A DNA stretch of 64,000 bases, from contig CM026397.1 of the NCBI GenBank assembly GCA_014843695.1, forward strand, positions 38,203,952-38,267,951, read 5' to 3'. The position numbers and the translations under genes are program-made. The notes beneath the pieces are model-generated. The model did no database searches. It had not been told where the DNA came from and saw only the letters and a program-made list of their open reading frames with translations. Source of the stretch: Archivesica marissinica. Lineage: Eukaryota > Mollusca > Bivalvia > Venerida > Vesicomyidae. Shown piece by piece: positions 15,702 to 26,719 of this stretch (its first letter is position 1; the number at the start of each line of letters is the position of its first letter).

Positions 15702-15765
15702 GTATTAAACAATGTGTGTGAGGTGGTGCTCAACGAGTATCGAACCCGTGACCTTGGTAGATGGT
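15701..15765 (-). mobile_element. Right part of the split family-1 SINE
   Basis: Contains CAATGTGTGTGAGGTG and GAGTATCGAACCCGTGACC, the body and B-box region of the SINE whose other half is at 14481-14541. The flanking TATTAA is shared with the left side. Confidence 0.7.
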
Positions 15766-17049
15766 GCACTTGTACAACAAATCAGTGTTCATCTTAATCT
15801 GCAAATAAATTACATCGTGCACGTCTGCACTTGTACTATCGATAATACTTAATTTACTGTAAATATATCATGTCGCGATAACTAATGACACTACAGATTC
15901 ACATCAATGTAAAGATATCATTGTGATGACCTTCTGGTATAAATACTATGTTTATGGACAACATTAATTCTTGCAAATACTGTATTCATATAATTAACAA
16001 AATATAATTGATAAAATCTAAGATTTAACATTTATTTACTTTGAATATCCCGCACATTCGGAACCTCCCGCTCTGGCGAGATCTTGATCTAATTCGCACT
16101 AAATCTAATTCGTACATTTCGCTCTCTGTCGCAGGCACAGGTACATGCCACAATGTCTAGACCCCGGATCACGTAGGCCTATATGAGGCGGCTGGGTGTC
16201 TTGGCGTTGTGTCATGTACGTACCTATAGTCGCAAATATATTTCAGTCAGGCATCTGTATAAAATATATTTTTCAGTAAAGAAATCCTACTTGTTAAAAC
16301 ATTTTTGATGTAGGGCCTATACTTGAGTGATATATATAATCTTATTTTGACTATGTTCGTATTTTGGTTTAGTTCTGCTCTCTTCGTAGCGTCGTTTCTC
16401 CGCAGCAAATCATAATAAAAACGAAATTAATATGCCTATATCACATGTATGCTAGTGCCCTTTTGTTATGTTGTACCATTGGCGTACCGGTAATCGGCCG
16501 TCTATTGCTTTTCGGTGAATGTCTTCTAGTCAGTCTCTTTTACGGCAAGTGGAATATTATTACTAAGTAAAATGATCATGTCTGCATTTAATGCATTTAT
16601 CTAAACTTAGATTGCATAACAAATGTTCAAAATAAACTTGCTTGTGATTTCAACATGGCGTCGAAAAATGTACCTATTATCGGCCGACCTTGAAAATTCA
16701 TGTAACAGAAATGTTGATTATAGTTAAGTTCCAAAAAGCTAATTAACACTGGGCATAGTAATAATTGTTACTCGAAACGGAGGAATTTAACACCCAACAA
16801 ATTATGATTACTCTTCAATATGAGGTAAGTTGTGACATGGAGAGAAATGTCACTTAATGTGAAGAGTTGCACACCATACTGTCTTGTTGCCGATTTTACT
16901 GGCAAACCATGTCTCTAACAGCATGATATGCTACACATAAATGGGATTAATGAAAACATCAACATTTGCATACTTTCAAATAAAATGTGAAAATGTATCT
17001 GCTTTATGCGCAGTTTGTTCTTTGATAAGTAATATGTGAACCCATAAGT
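15766..17049. other. Intergenic, nothing recognised
   Basis: AT-rich sequence with no convincing exon or repeat. ATCGGCCG occurs twice (near 16493 and 16680) in similar contexts, possibly decayed repeat. Confidence 0.5.
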
Positions 17050-17300
17050 ACCAGATGACAACCACCTACAAGGAAGCTAAACTACTAGATTCCTCAGTAC
17101 CGACCCCAGCACCATATTAACTCTTTTTCCTTACGAACAATACGTATTTGGAATGGCCTCCCCTACTATATACAGTCCATCCCCAGCGTAACCATTTTTG
17201 CTAAGTGACTGGCCATTGTACTACTCATGTAACACTAATGTCTGTTTTAACCTTAGTATGTAGTCATTTTTAATACTCTCTGTGTCAATTACTGATATTT
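17050..17300 (+). pseudogene. LINE 3' end remnant (C-terminal RT tail)
   Basis: The frame at 17125-17208 reads FSLRTIRIWNGLPYYIQSIP and continues to a TGA at 17206. The pattern 'FFPRTIRxWNxLPxxI', a serine-rich step and FxxK close to a stop is the usual C-terminal tail of Jockey/CR1-type non-LTR retrotransposon proteins. The upstream part is decayed (a TAA at 17118-17120). Only the last roughly 30 residues are recognisable. It lies about 400 bp upstream of the Ig gene start. Confidence 0.65.
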
Positions 17301-17635
17301 TAATAACTGTCCTGGACAAATGCCTCCCTGTCATACTCAGTATTGAGTGTTGGGAGTATCATGTAGTTGTGTGATTATATAGTCCTTCGTAAGTGCTCCT
17401 CTACTATGGCGAACTTGTTTATGTATAGTCCCGGACATGAATCCAGGAGGGCATTCAGCATACATATACGCATCTCTAAGTGTTTATAAGTTATCAATCC
17501 AAGCATGTGTTAAGTTAACAACTACTTTATTGTTAGCGGACATGCTGAACAGCAGTATTATGCAGATCGTGTGATTATATTTCTTTAAACATACGGCTTT
17601 CATACAAGAACTGTGCAATATTCTGTCGGTAAACC

Positions 17636-17693
17636 ATGATTATCAAGTACTCTATTGGATTTATATTAATGATCGTAATGCCGCTGGAATCTG
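17636..17693 (+). CDS. Ig-domain gene, exon 1 (signal peptide)
   Basis: The ATG at 17636 in context AAACCATGA starts 19 codons: an N-terminal MIIKY, a hydrophobic core SIGFILMIVM and PLES, typical of a secretory signal peptide. The exon ends in TCTG|GTAAGT, a strong donor, in phase 1. Joining to exon 2 gives ...ESAADTEP, so cleavage is likely near the SAA. No TATA box is obvious upstream and the 5' UTR is not defined. This is the first of three exons whose phases and protein sense agree. The exon is short, so it rests largely on its fit to exon 2. Confidence 0.7.
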
Positions 17694-18469
17694 GTAAGTC
17701 ACGACCAAAGAAGTATATACTGGGTTAATAATTATTGTTTTAAAGATGTTGAGTTTTCAGCTACCATTTTTGTCATATCGTCGGCTAAGCTTCACAACTT
17801 TCTAAAAGCTACTTTAAATATGAGGTTTTAGTAGCGTTGTTTTCGTCTTGACGGGCTCTTCCTACTGGTGTAAGTCGCTTGATTATGGGACGTATAGAAA
17901 TAGGATCATTCATGTGTTCACAATGTTCTATGTTCCCTTGTACCGCTTAATATACGATAATTTAATTGTGATTATCTCAACACTACCCAAAAGCCAGTTA
18001 GAAAGTTGTGGAACTAACCCAGTGTACGCTAGTGGCAGATAAAATCACTTTTGCAAACAACACTGTCCGACCATGCTCTATGCTGTTTGCTATTCGGATA
18101 GTGGAGCTAAATCACTTGGCTGAATAGCAAACAACAAAGATTCTGATCAGACGCGGCTAGATCTATGTTGTATGCAAACATGATTTTTATTTACTGAACA
18201 GGCAAAGGGTTATGGCGATGATATGTGCAATTCCGTATCATATTCCGTTTCGATTATTTTTAAAAATTTCAGGCTTGTAGTCGGATTATTTCGCATCAGG
18301 TGATTATTTCGGAAAAAACGTACAGTTTAGTACATGAGCATCTTGTTGTTAAGCCAAAACATATAATTGCATAGGCATGGGCATAGCTGGCTTACATATT
18401 AACCATGACCACAGTACAAAGCGTACACATTACAAGTCTTCTCCTCACACGTTCATGTGTGTTTTACAT
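17694..18469. other. Intron 1 of the Ig gene, 5' part
   Basis: No exon or known repeat. One inverted pair, TGTTTGCTATTC / GAATAGCAAACA (18084-18095 and 18122-18133), could form a 12-bp stem with a 26-base loop. Confidence 0.5.
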
Positions 18470-18733
18470 TTATTTATCGTCGCTACCGGTTGCCCATATA
18501 AGCTACGCCTCCTGAAGAGATATAGTCATTTTAGATTTTTGGAGGATAGTGCAATGATACAGACAGAGACCAATTCCAAAGTCTCCTCTGTTTCGTTTAC
18601 GTGCACGGTATACAATACCGGTTTAATGTCCCATCTGAAAGACTGTTAATTTTATTAAAGTCAGACGGGGGATCGAACCTGCGATCCCTGGATTACCAGT
18701 CCAGCGTGTTACCACTGGACTACATATCCGTCA
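18470..18733 (-). mobile_element. tRNA-headed SINE (family 2), minus strand
   Basis: On the minus strand the element starts with a degenerate tRNA-like head (A-box-like TAGTCCAGTGG, B box GGTTCGATCCC; the anticodon loop would read GGT). It continues through a body shared with 48368-48930 and ends in ATAAATAAATG. The T stem and the 3' acceptor strand are broken, so it is not a functional tRNA. A 90-codon ORF across it is incidental. Confidence 0.75.
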
Positions 18734-19050
18734 TACGTTCAGTAACCCAACATATATTATGTACTATAGGGTAACACGTAGGTATGTCCTCTCCTTGAGA
18801 TTAGGGTCATTCGGAAACGAAAACATAATAATATTCAAGAACTATCTACAGACTGTTTTCACATATATAAATTCAATCAAAATGGAAATGCGATTTTATA
18901 ATACTGCATACTAATATAGCGGCCATTTTAAATGTGTGTGTGTTTGTAATATATACACATAAAAACATCACTTCATGCAAGTCAAAACAATGAAAACTAT
19001 ATGAAACTGACACAACTATACTAATGTTTCGCACGGCATTATTATAGAGC

Positions 19051-19245
19051 TACAGTCAAACATGTGCTAAAGGCCACCTCCGAATAAAGGCCAGCATATG
19101 AAAAACCTGTCTCTAAAGACCACCATTTTTCTATCCCGTCGAGCCATTTTCAATGCATTTTAACCCTCAATTGAGAGGCCACCTGCCAACAAAGGCCACT
19201 TTTTGACTTTCCCGAGGGTGGCCTTTATAGACAGGTTTGACTGTA
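19051..19245. mobile_element. MITE with CAGTCAAAC terminal inverted repeats
   Basis: Begins TACAGTCAAACATGTG and ends ACAGGTTTGACTGTA. The inverted ends extend about 26 bases with mismatches, through AAAGGCCACC. TA dinucleotides flank both ends, as for Tc1/mariner-type insertions. No coding capacity. Confidence 0.75.
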
Positions 19246-19252
19246 TATATAC

Positions 19253-19625
19253 CTAGTATGTAAAGTAATATTTTAGAACTATCTATACTAAGTACAATGT
19301 TATTTTAGAACTATCTATACTTAGACATTATTATTTTAGAACTATCTATGCTTAGACATTATTATTTTAGAACTATCTATACTTAGTACAATATTATTTT
19401 AGAACTATCTATTCTTAGTACAATATTATTTTAAAACTATCTATACTTAGACATTATTATTTTAGAACTATCTATACTTAGACATTATTATGTTAGAACT
19501 ATCTATACTTAGAACAGTATTATTTTAGAACTATATACATACTGCTTAGAACAGCATAGTGTCAGAAATATATAATAATTATTATACTTAGTACAATATT
19601 ATTTTAGAACTCTTTATACTTAGTA
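19253..19625. repeat. 30-32-bp minisatellite (about 11 copies)
   Basis: Degenerate units built on TTAGAACTATCTATACTTAG. Its core TTAGAACTAT is shared with the 22585-24310 array, so the two look like one family split by the 37-bp array. Confidence 0.85.
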
Positions 19626-22470
19626 CATGCACAGTATTATCGAACCCGCTTTATACTTAGTACATGTACATTATTATCGAACCTGCTTTATACCTAGTAC
19701 ATGTACAGTATTATCGAACCCGCTTTATACTTAGTACATGTACAGTATTATCGAACCCGCTTTATACTTAGTACATGCACAGTATTATCGAACCTGCTTT
19801 ATACCTAGTACATGTACAGTATTATCGAACCCGCTTTATACTTAATACATGTACAGTATTATCGTACCTGCTTTATACTTAGTACATGTACAGTATTATC
19901 GAACCCGCTTTATACTTAGTACATGTACAGTATTATCGTACATGCTTTATACTTAGTACATGTACAGTATTATCGAACCTGCTTTATACTTAGTACATGC
20001 ACAGTATTATCGAACCCGCTTTATACTTAGTACATGCACAGTATTATCGAACCTGCTTTATACTTAGTACATGCACAGTATTATCGAACCCGCTTTATAC
20101 TTAGTACATGCACAGTATTATCGAACCTGCTTTATACTTAGTACATGCACAGTATTATCGAACCTGCTTTATACCTAGTACATGTACAGTATTATCGAAC
20201 CCGCTTTATACTTAGTACATGTACAGTGTTATCGTACCTGCTTTATACTTAGTACATGTACAGTATTAATGAACCCGCTTTATACTTAGTACATGCACAG
20301 TATTATCGTACATGCTTTATACTTAGTACATGTACAGTATTATCGTACCTGCTTTATACTTAGTACATGTACAGTATTATCGTACCTGCTTTATACTTAG
20401 TACATGCACAGTATTATCGAACCCGCTTTATACTTAGTACATGCACAGTATTATCGAACCCGCTTTATACTTAGTACATGCACAGTATTATCGAACCTGC
20501 TTTATACTTAGTACATGCACAGTATTATCGAACCTGCTTTATACCTAGTACATGTACAGTATTATCGAACCCGCTTTATACTTAGTACATGTACAGTGTT
20601 ATCGTACCTGCTTTATACTTAGTACATGTACAGTATTAATGAACCCGCTTTATACTTAGTACATGCACAGTATTATCGTACATGCTTTATACTTAGTACA
20701 TGTACAGTATTATCGTACCTGCTGTATACTTAGTACATGTACAGTATTATCGTACCTGCTTTATACTTTTATACTTAGTACATGTACAGTATTATCGTAC
20801 CTGCTTTATACTTAGTACATGTACAGTATTATCGTACCTGCTTTATGCTTAGTACATGCACAGTATTATCGAACCTACTTTATACTTAGTACATGCACAG
20901 TATTATCGAACCCGCTTTATACTTAGTACATGTACAGTATTATCGAACATGCTTTATACTTAGTACATGCACAGTATTATCGAACCTGCTTTATACCTAG
21001 TACATGTACAGTATTATCGAACCTGCTTTATACCTAGTACATGTACAGTATTATCGAACCCGCTTTATACTTAGTACATGTACAGTATTATCGTACCTGC
21101 TTTATACTTAGTACATGTACAATATTATCGAATCTGCTTTATACTTAGTACATGTACAGTATTATTGAACCTGCTTTATACTTAGTACATGTACAGTATT
21201 ATCGAACCCGCTTTATACTTAGTACATGCACAGTATTATCGAACCTGCTTTATACTTAGTACATGTACAGTATTATCGAACCTGCTTTATATCTAGTACA
21301 TGTACAGTATTATCGAGCCGCTTTATACTTAGTACATGTACAGTATTATCGAACCTGCTTTATACTTAGTACATGCACAGTATTATCGAACCCGCTTTAT
21401 ACTTAGTACATGTACAGTATTATCGAACCCGCTTTATACTTAGTACATGTACAGTATTATCGAACCCGCTTTATACTTAGTACATGACAGTATTATCGAA
21501 CCTGCTTTATACTTAGTACATGTACAGTATTATCGAACCTGCTTTATACTTAGTACATGCACAGTATTATCGTACCTGCTTTATACTTAGTACATGCACA
21601 GTATTATCGAACCTGCTTTATACTTAGTACATGCACAGTATTATCGAACCTGCTTTATACTTAGTACATGTACAGTATTATCGAACCCACTTTATACTTA
21701 GTACATGTACAGTATTATCGAACCTGCTTTATACCTAGTACATGTACAGTATTATCGAACCCGCTTTATACTCAGTACATGTACAGTATTATCGTACCTG
21801 CTTTATACTTAGTACATGTACAGTATTATCGAACCCGCTTTATACTTAGTACATGCACAGTATTATCGTACATGCTTTATACTTAGTACATGTACAGTAT
21901 TATCGAACCTGCTTTATACTTAGTACATGCACAGTATTATCGAACCCGCTTTATACTTAGTACATGTACAGTATTATCGAACCTGCTTTATACTTAGTAC
22001 ATGTACAGTATTATCGAACCCGCTTTATACTTAGTACATGCACAGTATTATCGAACCTGCTTTATACTTAGTACATGTACAGTATTATCGTACATGCTTT
22101 ATACTTAGTACATGTACAGTATTATCGTACCTGCTTTATACTTAGTACATGCACAGTATTATCGTACCTGCTGTATACTTAGTACATGTACAGTATTATC
22201 GTACCTGCTTTATACTTTTATACTTAGTACATGTACAGTATTATCGTACCTGCTTTATACTTAGTACATGTACAGTATTATCGTACCTGCTTTATACTTA
22301 GTACATGCACAGTATTATCGAACCTGCTTTATACTTAGTACATGCACAGTATTATCGAACCCGCTTTATACTTAGTACATGTACAGTATTATCGAACCTG
22401 CTTATACTTAGTACATGTACAGTATTATCGAACCTGCTTATACTTAGTACATGTACAGTATTATCGAACC
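19613..22470. repeat. 37-bp minisatellite (about 76 copies)
   Basis: Units contain CTTAGTACATG, CAGTATTATCGAACC and YGCTTTATA. The main variable site is CCCG versus CCTG. Blocks are duplicated at larger scale: the rare CAGTATTAATGAACCCG occurs near 20270 and 20637, and CTTTATACTTTTATACTTAG near 20761 and 22207. The last unit runs without a break into a SINE fragment at TATCGAACCTGC. Confidence 0.95.
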
Positions 22471-22533
22471 TGCTATCCCTGGTTTACCAGTCCAACGTGT
22501 TAACCACTGGACTACATATCCGTCTATGCTTAG
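22468..22533 (-). mobile_element. SINE family-2 head fragment
   Basis: Contains TATCCCTGGTTTACCAGTCC and ACCACTGGACTACATATCCG, matching the tRNA-like head of the SINE at 18470-18733. It sits at the junction of two arrays. Confidence 0.75.
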
Positions 22534-22584
22534 TACACCATATATTTAGAACTATATAGATTTGGCTTAGTACACAATCATTGA

Positions 22585-24310
22585 TTGAGTGCAGCATAAT
22601 GTTAGAACTATTTAGACTGAGTGCATCATACTGTTATAACTATTTAGACTGAGTGCAGCATAATGTTAGAACTATTTAGACTAAGTGCAGCATAATGTTA
22701 GAACTATTTAGACTGAGTGCATCATAATGTTAGAACTATTTAGACTGAGGGCAGCATATAATGTTAGAACTATTTAGACTGCGTGCAGTATAATGTTAGA
22801 ATTATTTAAACTGAGGGCAGCATATAATGTTAGAACTAATTAAACTGAGTGCAGCTCTTAATGTTAGAACTATTTAGACTGAGTGCAGCATATAATGTTA
22901 GAACTATTTAGACTGAGTGCATCATACTGTTAGAACTATTTAGACTGAGTGCAGCATAATGTTAGAACTATTTAGACTAAGTGCAGCATAATGTTAGAAC
23001 TATTTAGACTGAGTGCAGCATACTGTTAGAACTATTTAGACTGAGTGCAGCACAATGTTAGAACTATTTAGACTGAGTGCATCATAATGTTAGAACTATT
23101 TAGACTGAGGGCAGCATATAATGTTAGAACTATTTAGACTGCGTGCAGCATAATGTTAGAATTATTTAAACTGAGGGCAGCATATAATGTTAGAACTAAT
23201 TAAACTGAGTGCAGCATATAATGTTAGAACTATTTAGACTGAGTGCAGCATATAATGTTAGAACTATTTAGACTGAGTGCAGCATAATGTTAGAACTATT
23301 TAGACTGAGTGCAGCATATAATGTTAGAACTATTTAGACTGAGTGCAGCATAATGTTAGAACTATTTAGACTGAGTGCAGCATAATGTTAGAACTATTTA
23401 GACTGAGTGCAGCATAATGTTAGAACTATTTAGACTGAGTGCAGCATAATGTTAGAACTATTTAGACTGAGTGCAGCATAATGTTAGAACTATTTAGACT
23501 GAGTACAGCACAATGTTAGAACTATTTAGACTGTGTGCAGCATATAATGTTAGAACTATTTGGACTGAGTGCAGCATAATGCAGCATAATGATAAACTAT
23601 ATATATTTAGTACAGCATAATGCAGCATAATGTTAGAACTATTTAGACTGTGTGCAGCATATAATGTTAGAACTATTTGGACTGAGTGCAGCATAATGCA
23701 GCATAATGATAAACTATATATATTTAGTACAGCATAATGCAGCATAATGTTAGAACTGTTTAGACTGAGTGCAGCATATAATGTTAGAACTATTTGGACT
23801 GAGTGCAGCATAATGCAGCATAATGATAAACTATATATATTTAGTACAGCATAATGCAGCATAATGTTAGAACTGTTTAGACTGAGTGCAGCATATAATG
23901 TTAGAACTATTTGGACTGAGTGCAGCATAATGCAGCATAATGATAAACTATATATATTTAGTACAGCATAATGCAGCATAATGTTAGAACTGTTTAGACT
24001 GAGTGCAGCATATAATGTTAGAACTATTTGGACTGAGTGCAGCATAATGCAGCATAATGATAAACTATATATATTTAGTACAGCATAATGCAGCATAATG
24101 TTAGAACTGTTTAGACTGAGTGCAGCATATAATGTTAGAACTATTTGGACTGAGTGCAGCATAATGCAGCATAATGATAAACTATATATATTTAGTACAG
24201 CATAATGCAGCATAATGTTAGAACTGTTTAGACTGAGTGCAGCATAATGCAGCATAATGTTAGAACTGTTTAGACTGAGTGCAGCATAATGCAGCATAAT
24301 GATAAAACTA
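22585..24310. repeat. 32-bp minisatellite with a 117-bp higher-order repeat
   Basis: Up to about 23520 the unit is 32 bp (GTTAGAACTATTTAGACTGA, then GTGCAGCATAAT). From about 23520 to 24240 it becomes a 117-bp higher-order unit (TTGGACTGAGTG at 23560, 23677, 23794 and onward) containing doubled GCAGCATAAT. Because 117 is a multiple of three, a 267-codon minus-strand ORF stays open; it is not a gene. Confidence 0.95.
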
Positions 24311-25444
24311 TATTTATTTAGTACAGAATCATTTTAGTTAGAAGTCGTATGATATGTATGTAACCACCACCTAACTTTTAAAAGTTTGATTTTTTTTTAA
24401 AATGCCTTGAATTTTCACCAATGAAACATTTTTGACATTATCATCGACTCGAGACAGTATTGATTGCAGCTTTCATATTGAACGGAAAGCAAACTTGAGA
24501 CAATTCCTAACTAAATACGATATCATTAATATAGGCTAGTAGCGTCCTGCGTGTTAGCGTTATCTCCGTGATGTGTGTGCTGACATTATCCGTCCATGAA
24601 GTGGTTCACTTCCGGTTACACTTGGTGGTTTGCTTCCTCGGCATTGCTAACATTTGTATACACTCTACACAACCGATTACTTACGTTAGACCACATCCTA
24701 ATCCGGTGTCATGTGTCTTGAACCACACACCATTGTTAATTAATGGAACATACATAGCATACCAGATGACGCCAACGAACATACCTGCCTTGCAATACAC
24801 GAGTTCATAGACGAATCAAAACGATTTGACTGAGTTGTCAAGTTCAAGACGTCCACTAAAATATCAACTTCACAATCCACTCTAACACCATTTCTTACTC
24901 TCATTCAACACTACTCGTTTATACTTCTAGATCTCATTTCTGCATATTCTAGTCCAGTTTCATTCTTATTTCATCTTTCTATTTCCATGCCCTTAGCTAG
25001 CAATTTTCGGATATTTACAAGCGTGTCGATGCGTTTCCAATTTGAATTAGACACATTTAAGTTCTGGTATTTTTCAATATTACGTGAAGGAGCCAGACAT
25101 ACCTACTACCAACATCTCAACATCTAATACGCAATGGGAAGAATTGCCTTATATACTTTTAGCTTTCAGATCAATCCACAGATCACGATATAAATGTATG
25201 TTTCTGACTATTTCTCAATGCATAAAACATGTATCTTGATAAATAAATATGTTTAAACCAAGCATATTTTCAGATAGCTAACTAACATAACATTGTTTCA
25301 GTTTTGTCAACTGATTCTGCCTAAACGGATTTGCACACGATGCACTATTGACACTAACATGCTTCATGTGAGTAGAAATGTTGACACATATGCTATATAT
25401 GTTTTATGCCATTGGTGAATAAACACTAGTTATTGCAATTTCAG
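24311..25444. other. Intron 1 of the Ig gene, 3' part
   Basis: No exon, TE or array recognised. An 80-codon ORF at 24568-24810 has no family features or splice context. Confidence 0.5.
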
Positions 25445-25551
25445 CTGCAGACACAGAACCTGAATTTCTAGATACGGATACAAATATAACAGCGATTCTT
25501 GGAGACACAGTGGTGTTACCTTGCTCAATCGCAAACCTTTCCATTCACGAG
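25445..25551 (+). CDS. Ig-domain gene, exon 2 (N-terminal half of V-type Ig domain)
   Basis: The acceptor ATTTCAG precedes CTGCAGAC; the phase-1 join to exon 1 completes an Ala codon. The 35 codons include the sequon NIT, then ILGDTVVLPCSIAN, the strand A'-B pattern of a V-type Ig domain with its first conserved Cys (about residue 46 of the precursor), then the sequon NLS. The donor is GAG|GTTTGT in phase 0, close to the internal intron position common in V-type domains. Intron 1 is about 7.75 kb, mostly minisatellite. Confidence 0.8.
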
Positions 25552-26271
25552 GTTTGTGAACTATTTGTTCCTGTTTTTCCAACGAACACGATGCTTGTGA
25601 AATTGTTCTTTCTTTTCTAACGAGTATATATGGTTTTTTTTGACGTTGCACACACAGTGGATATTCTGGAATGGGTCTCTGTCTGTATCATTGCATTATC
25701 CTCCAAATTCTAAAATGACTAATCTCTTCAGGAGGCCTCGTTCATATGGGAAACCGGTAGCGACGATAAATAAACGTAAAACACACAGTACACATAGTTA
25801 CTATGCAACGTGCACGAAGTAACAGTGGCATTAATTCCAGTCTAATAACGACTAGTCCACCCTTAAGTACTGTTTCGATAAACCATAACATTCACAACAG
25901 CTTGCAGCTAATGATGCGTCGCTCTGAATTACAAATGAATTAACGGGAACTCGCCAAAAAAGTAACACAGCTGTCTCGTAGGATCTCGGGTGGAATGGGA
26001 TGGGTTCCTTATCGGGTCTCTCGTACGAGTTGTTATTTATGCGCCTTGCGAACATTAAAGAATAAACTTAGGGCTACTATCTATACCATACTTGAAGTAT
26101 TATTTCTTTAATATTTCCACTTAAAAGTGTTGCGCTGTGTTAACAACTTGAATGGAGATGTCTGTCGAACATTAACAAAATTAAGCTTTCCAAAACGCTA
26201 AATGGCAAATATGCTAATGGGCATATGTCAATGCTGTTATATAATAAATATAGAACAGTGTATAGCATTTT
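25552..26271. other. Intron 2 of the Ig gene
   Basis: No array; low-complexity AT-rich intron. Small ORFs on both strands show no domain features. Confidence 0.5.
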
Positions 26272-26341
26272 TTTGGCCTATGGTCATATAGTAAGTAATG
26301 TTTACTAGTAAACATTACTTACTATATGACCATAGGCCAAA
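26272..26341. repeat. Perfect 70-bp palindrome
   Basis: The two 35-base halves are exact reverse complements around ACT|AGT at 26306/26307, with no spacer. The arms run from TTTGGCCTATGG to CCATAGGCCAAA. It lies in Ig-gene intron 2, 173 bp before exon 3. Confidence 0.95.
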
Positions 26342-26514
26342 CAAATTATTTTTGTGTCTGGTGCCTGTGGTGTATAGCTTCTTTTAAAGCACGTGACCGG
26401 CTACTGTAATTCGGACTCGCAGAAGTCACTCGACGTCAACAATGAGTGAATGACGTCGGCTATATATAGTTTGTGTGTTTGTACTATTACTATTACTATG
26501 TGCCCTATGAACAG

Positions 26515-26719
26515 GTTACATGGACAGATACTGAAGGTGAGCAGCTAACAAGCAATGAACAACTTTTAACTATGGACACTCGTTTCAACGTTTCACGATC
26601 GTCGATGCTAGACTGGAACCTCGTAATAACATATGTACAAGTCTGGGACAGCGGCAGTTACACGTGTGAGATTGACACTGACCAACCTTTATTGAGGAAT
26701 GTTATTCTAACTGTACACG
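26515..26719 (+). CDS. Ig-domain gene, exon 3 (C-terminal half of V-type Ig domain)
   Basis: The acceptor AACAG precedes GTTACATGG in phase 0. The 68 codons begin with VTW (strand C Trp), include the sequon NVS and WNLVITYVQVWDSGSYTC, which carries the DxGxYxC signature and second Cys, and end in the G strand VILTVH. The exon stops at CACG|GTAAGT in phase 1, so the domain is a symmetrical 1-1 module. With exons 1-2 it gives about 123 residues: signal peptide plus one V-type Ig domain with three possible N-glycosylation sites. The WTD...L/ITYVQ..DSG pattern is closest to neural adhesion types (Dpr, lachesin, IgLON). The exact family is uncertain. Later exons are not seen. Confidence 0.85.

Noticed and set aside
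18655..18733. tRNA gene (Thr-like anticodon loop)
   Set aside because: The T stem and 3' acceptor strand do not pair, and it is continuous with a SINE body. Treated as a SINE head.
23494..24297. 267-codon minus-strand ORF
   Set aside because: Translation of the 117-bp higher-order repeat.
24568..24810. 80-codon ORF in Ig intron 1
   Set aside because: No domain, no splice context, and intronic to a well-phased gene.
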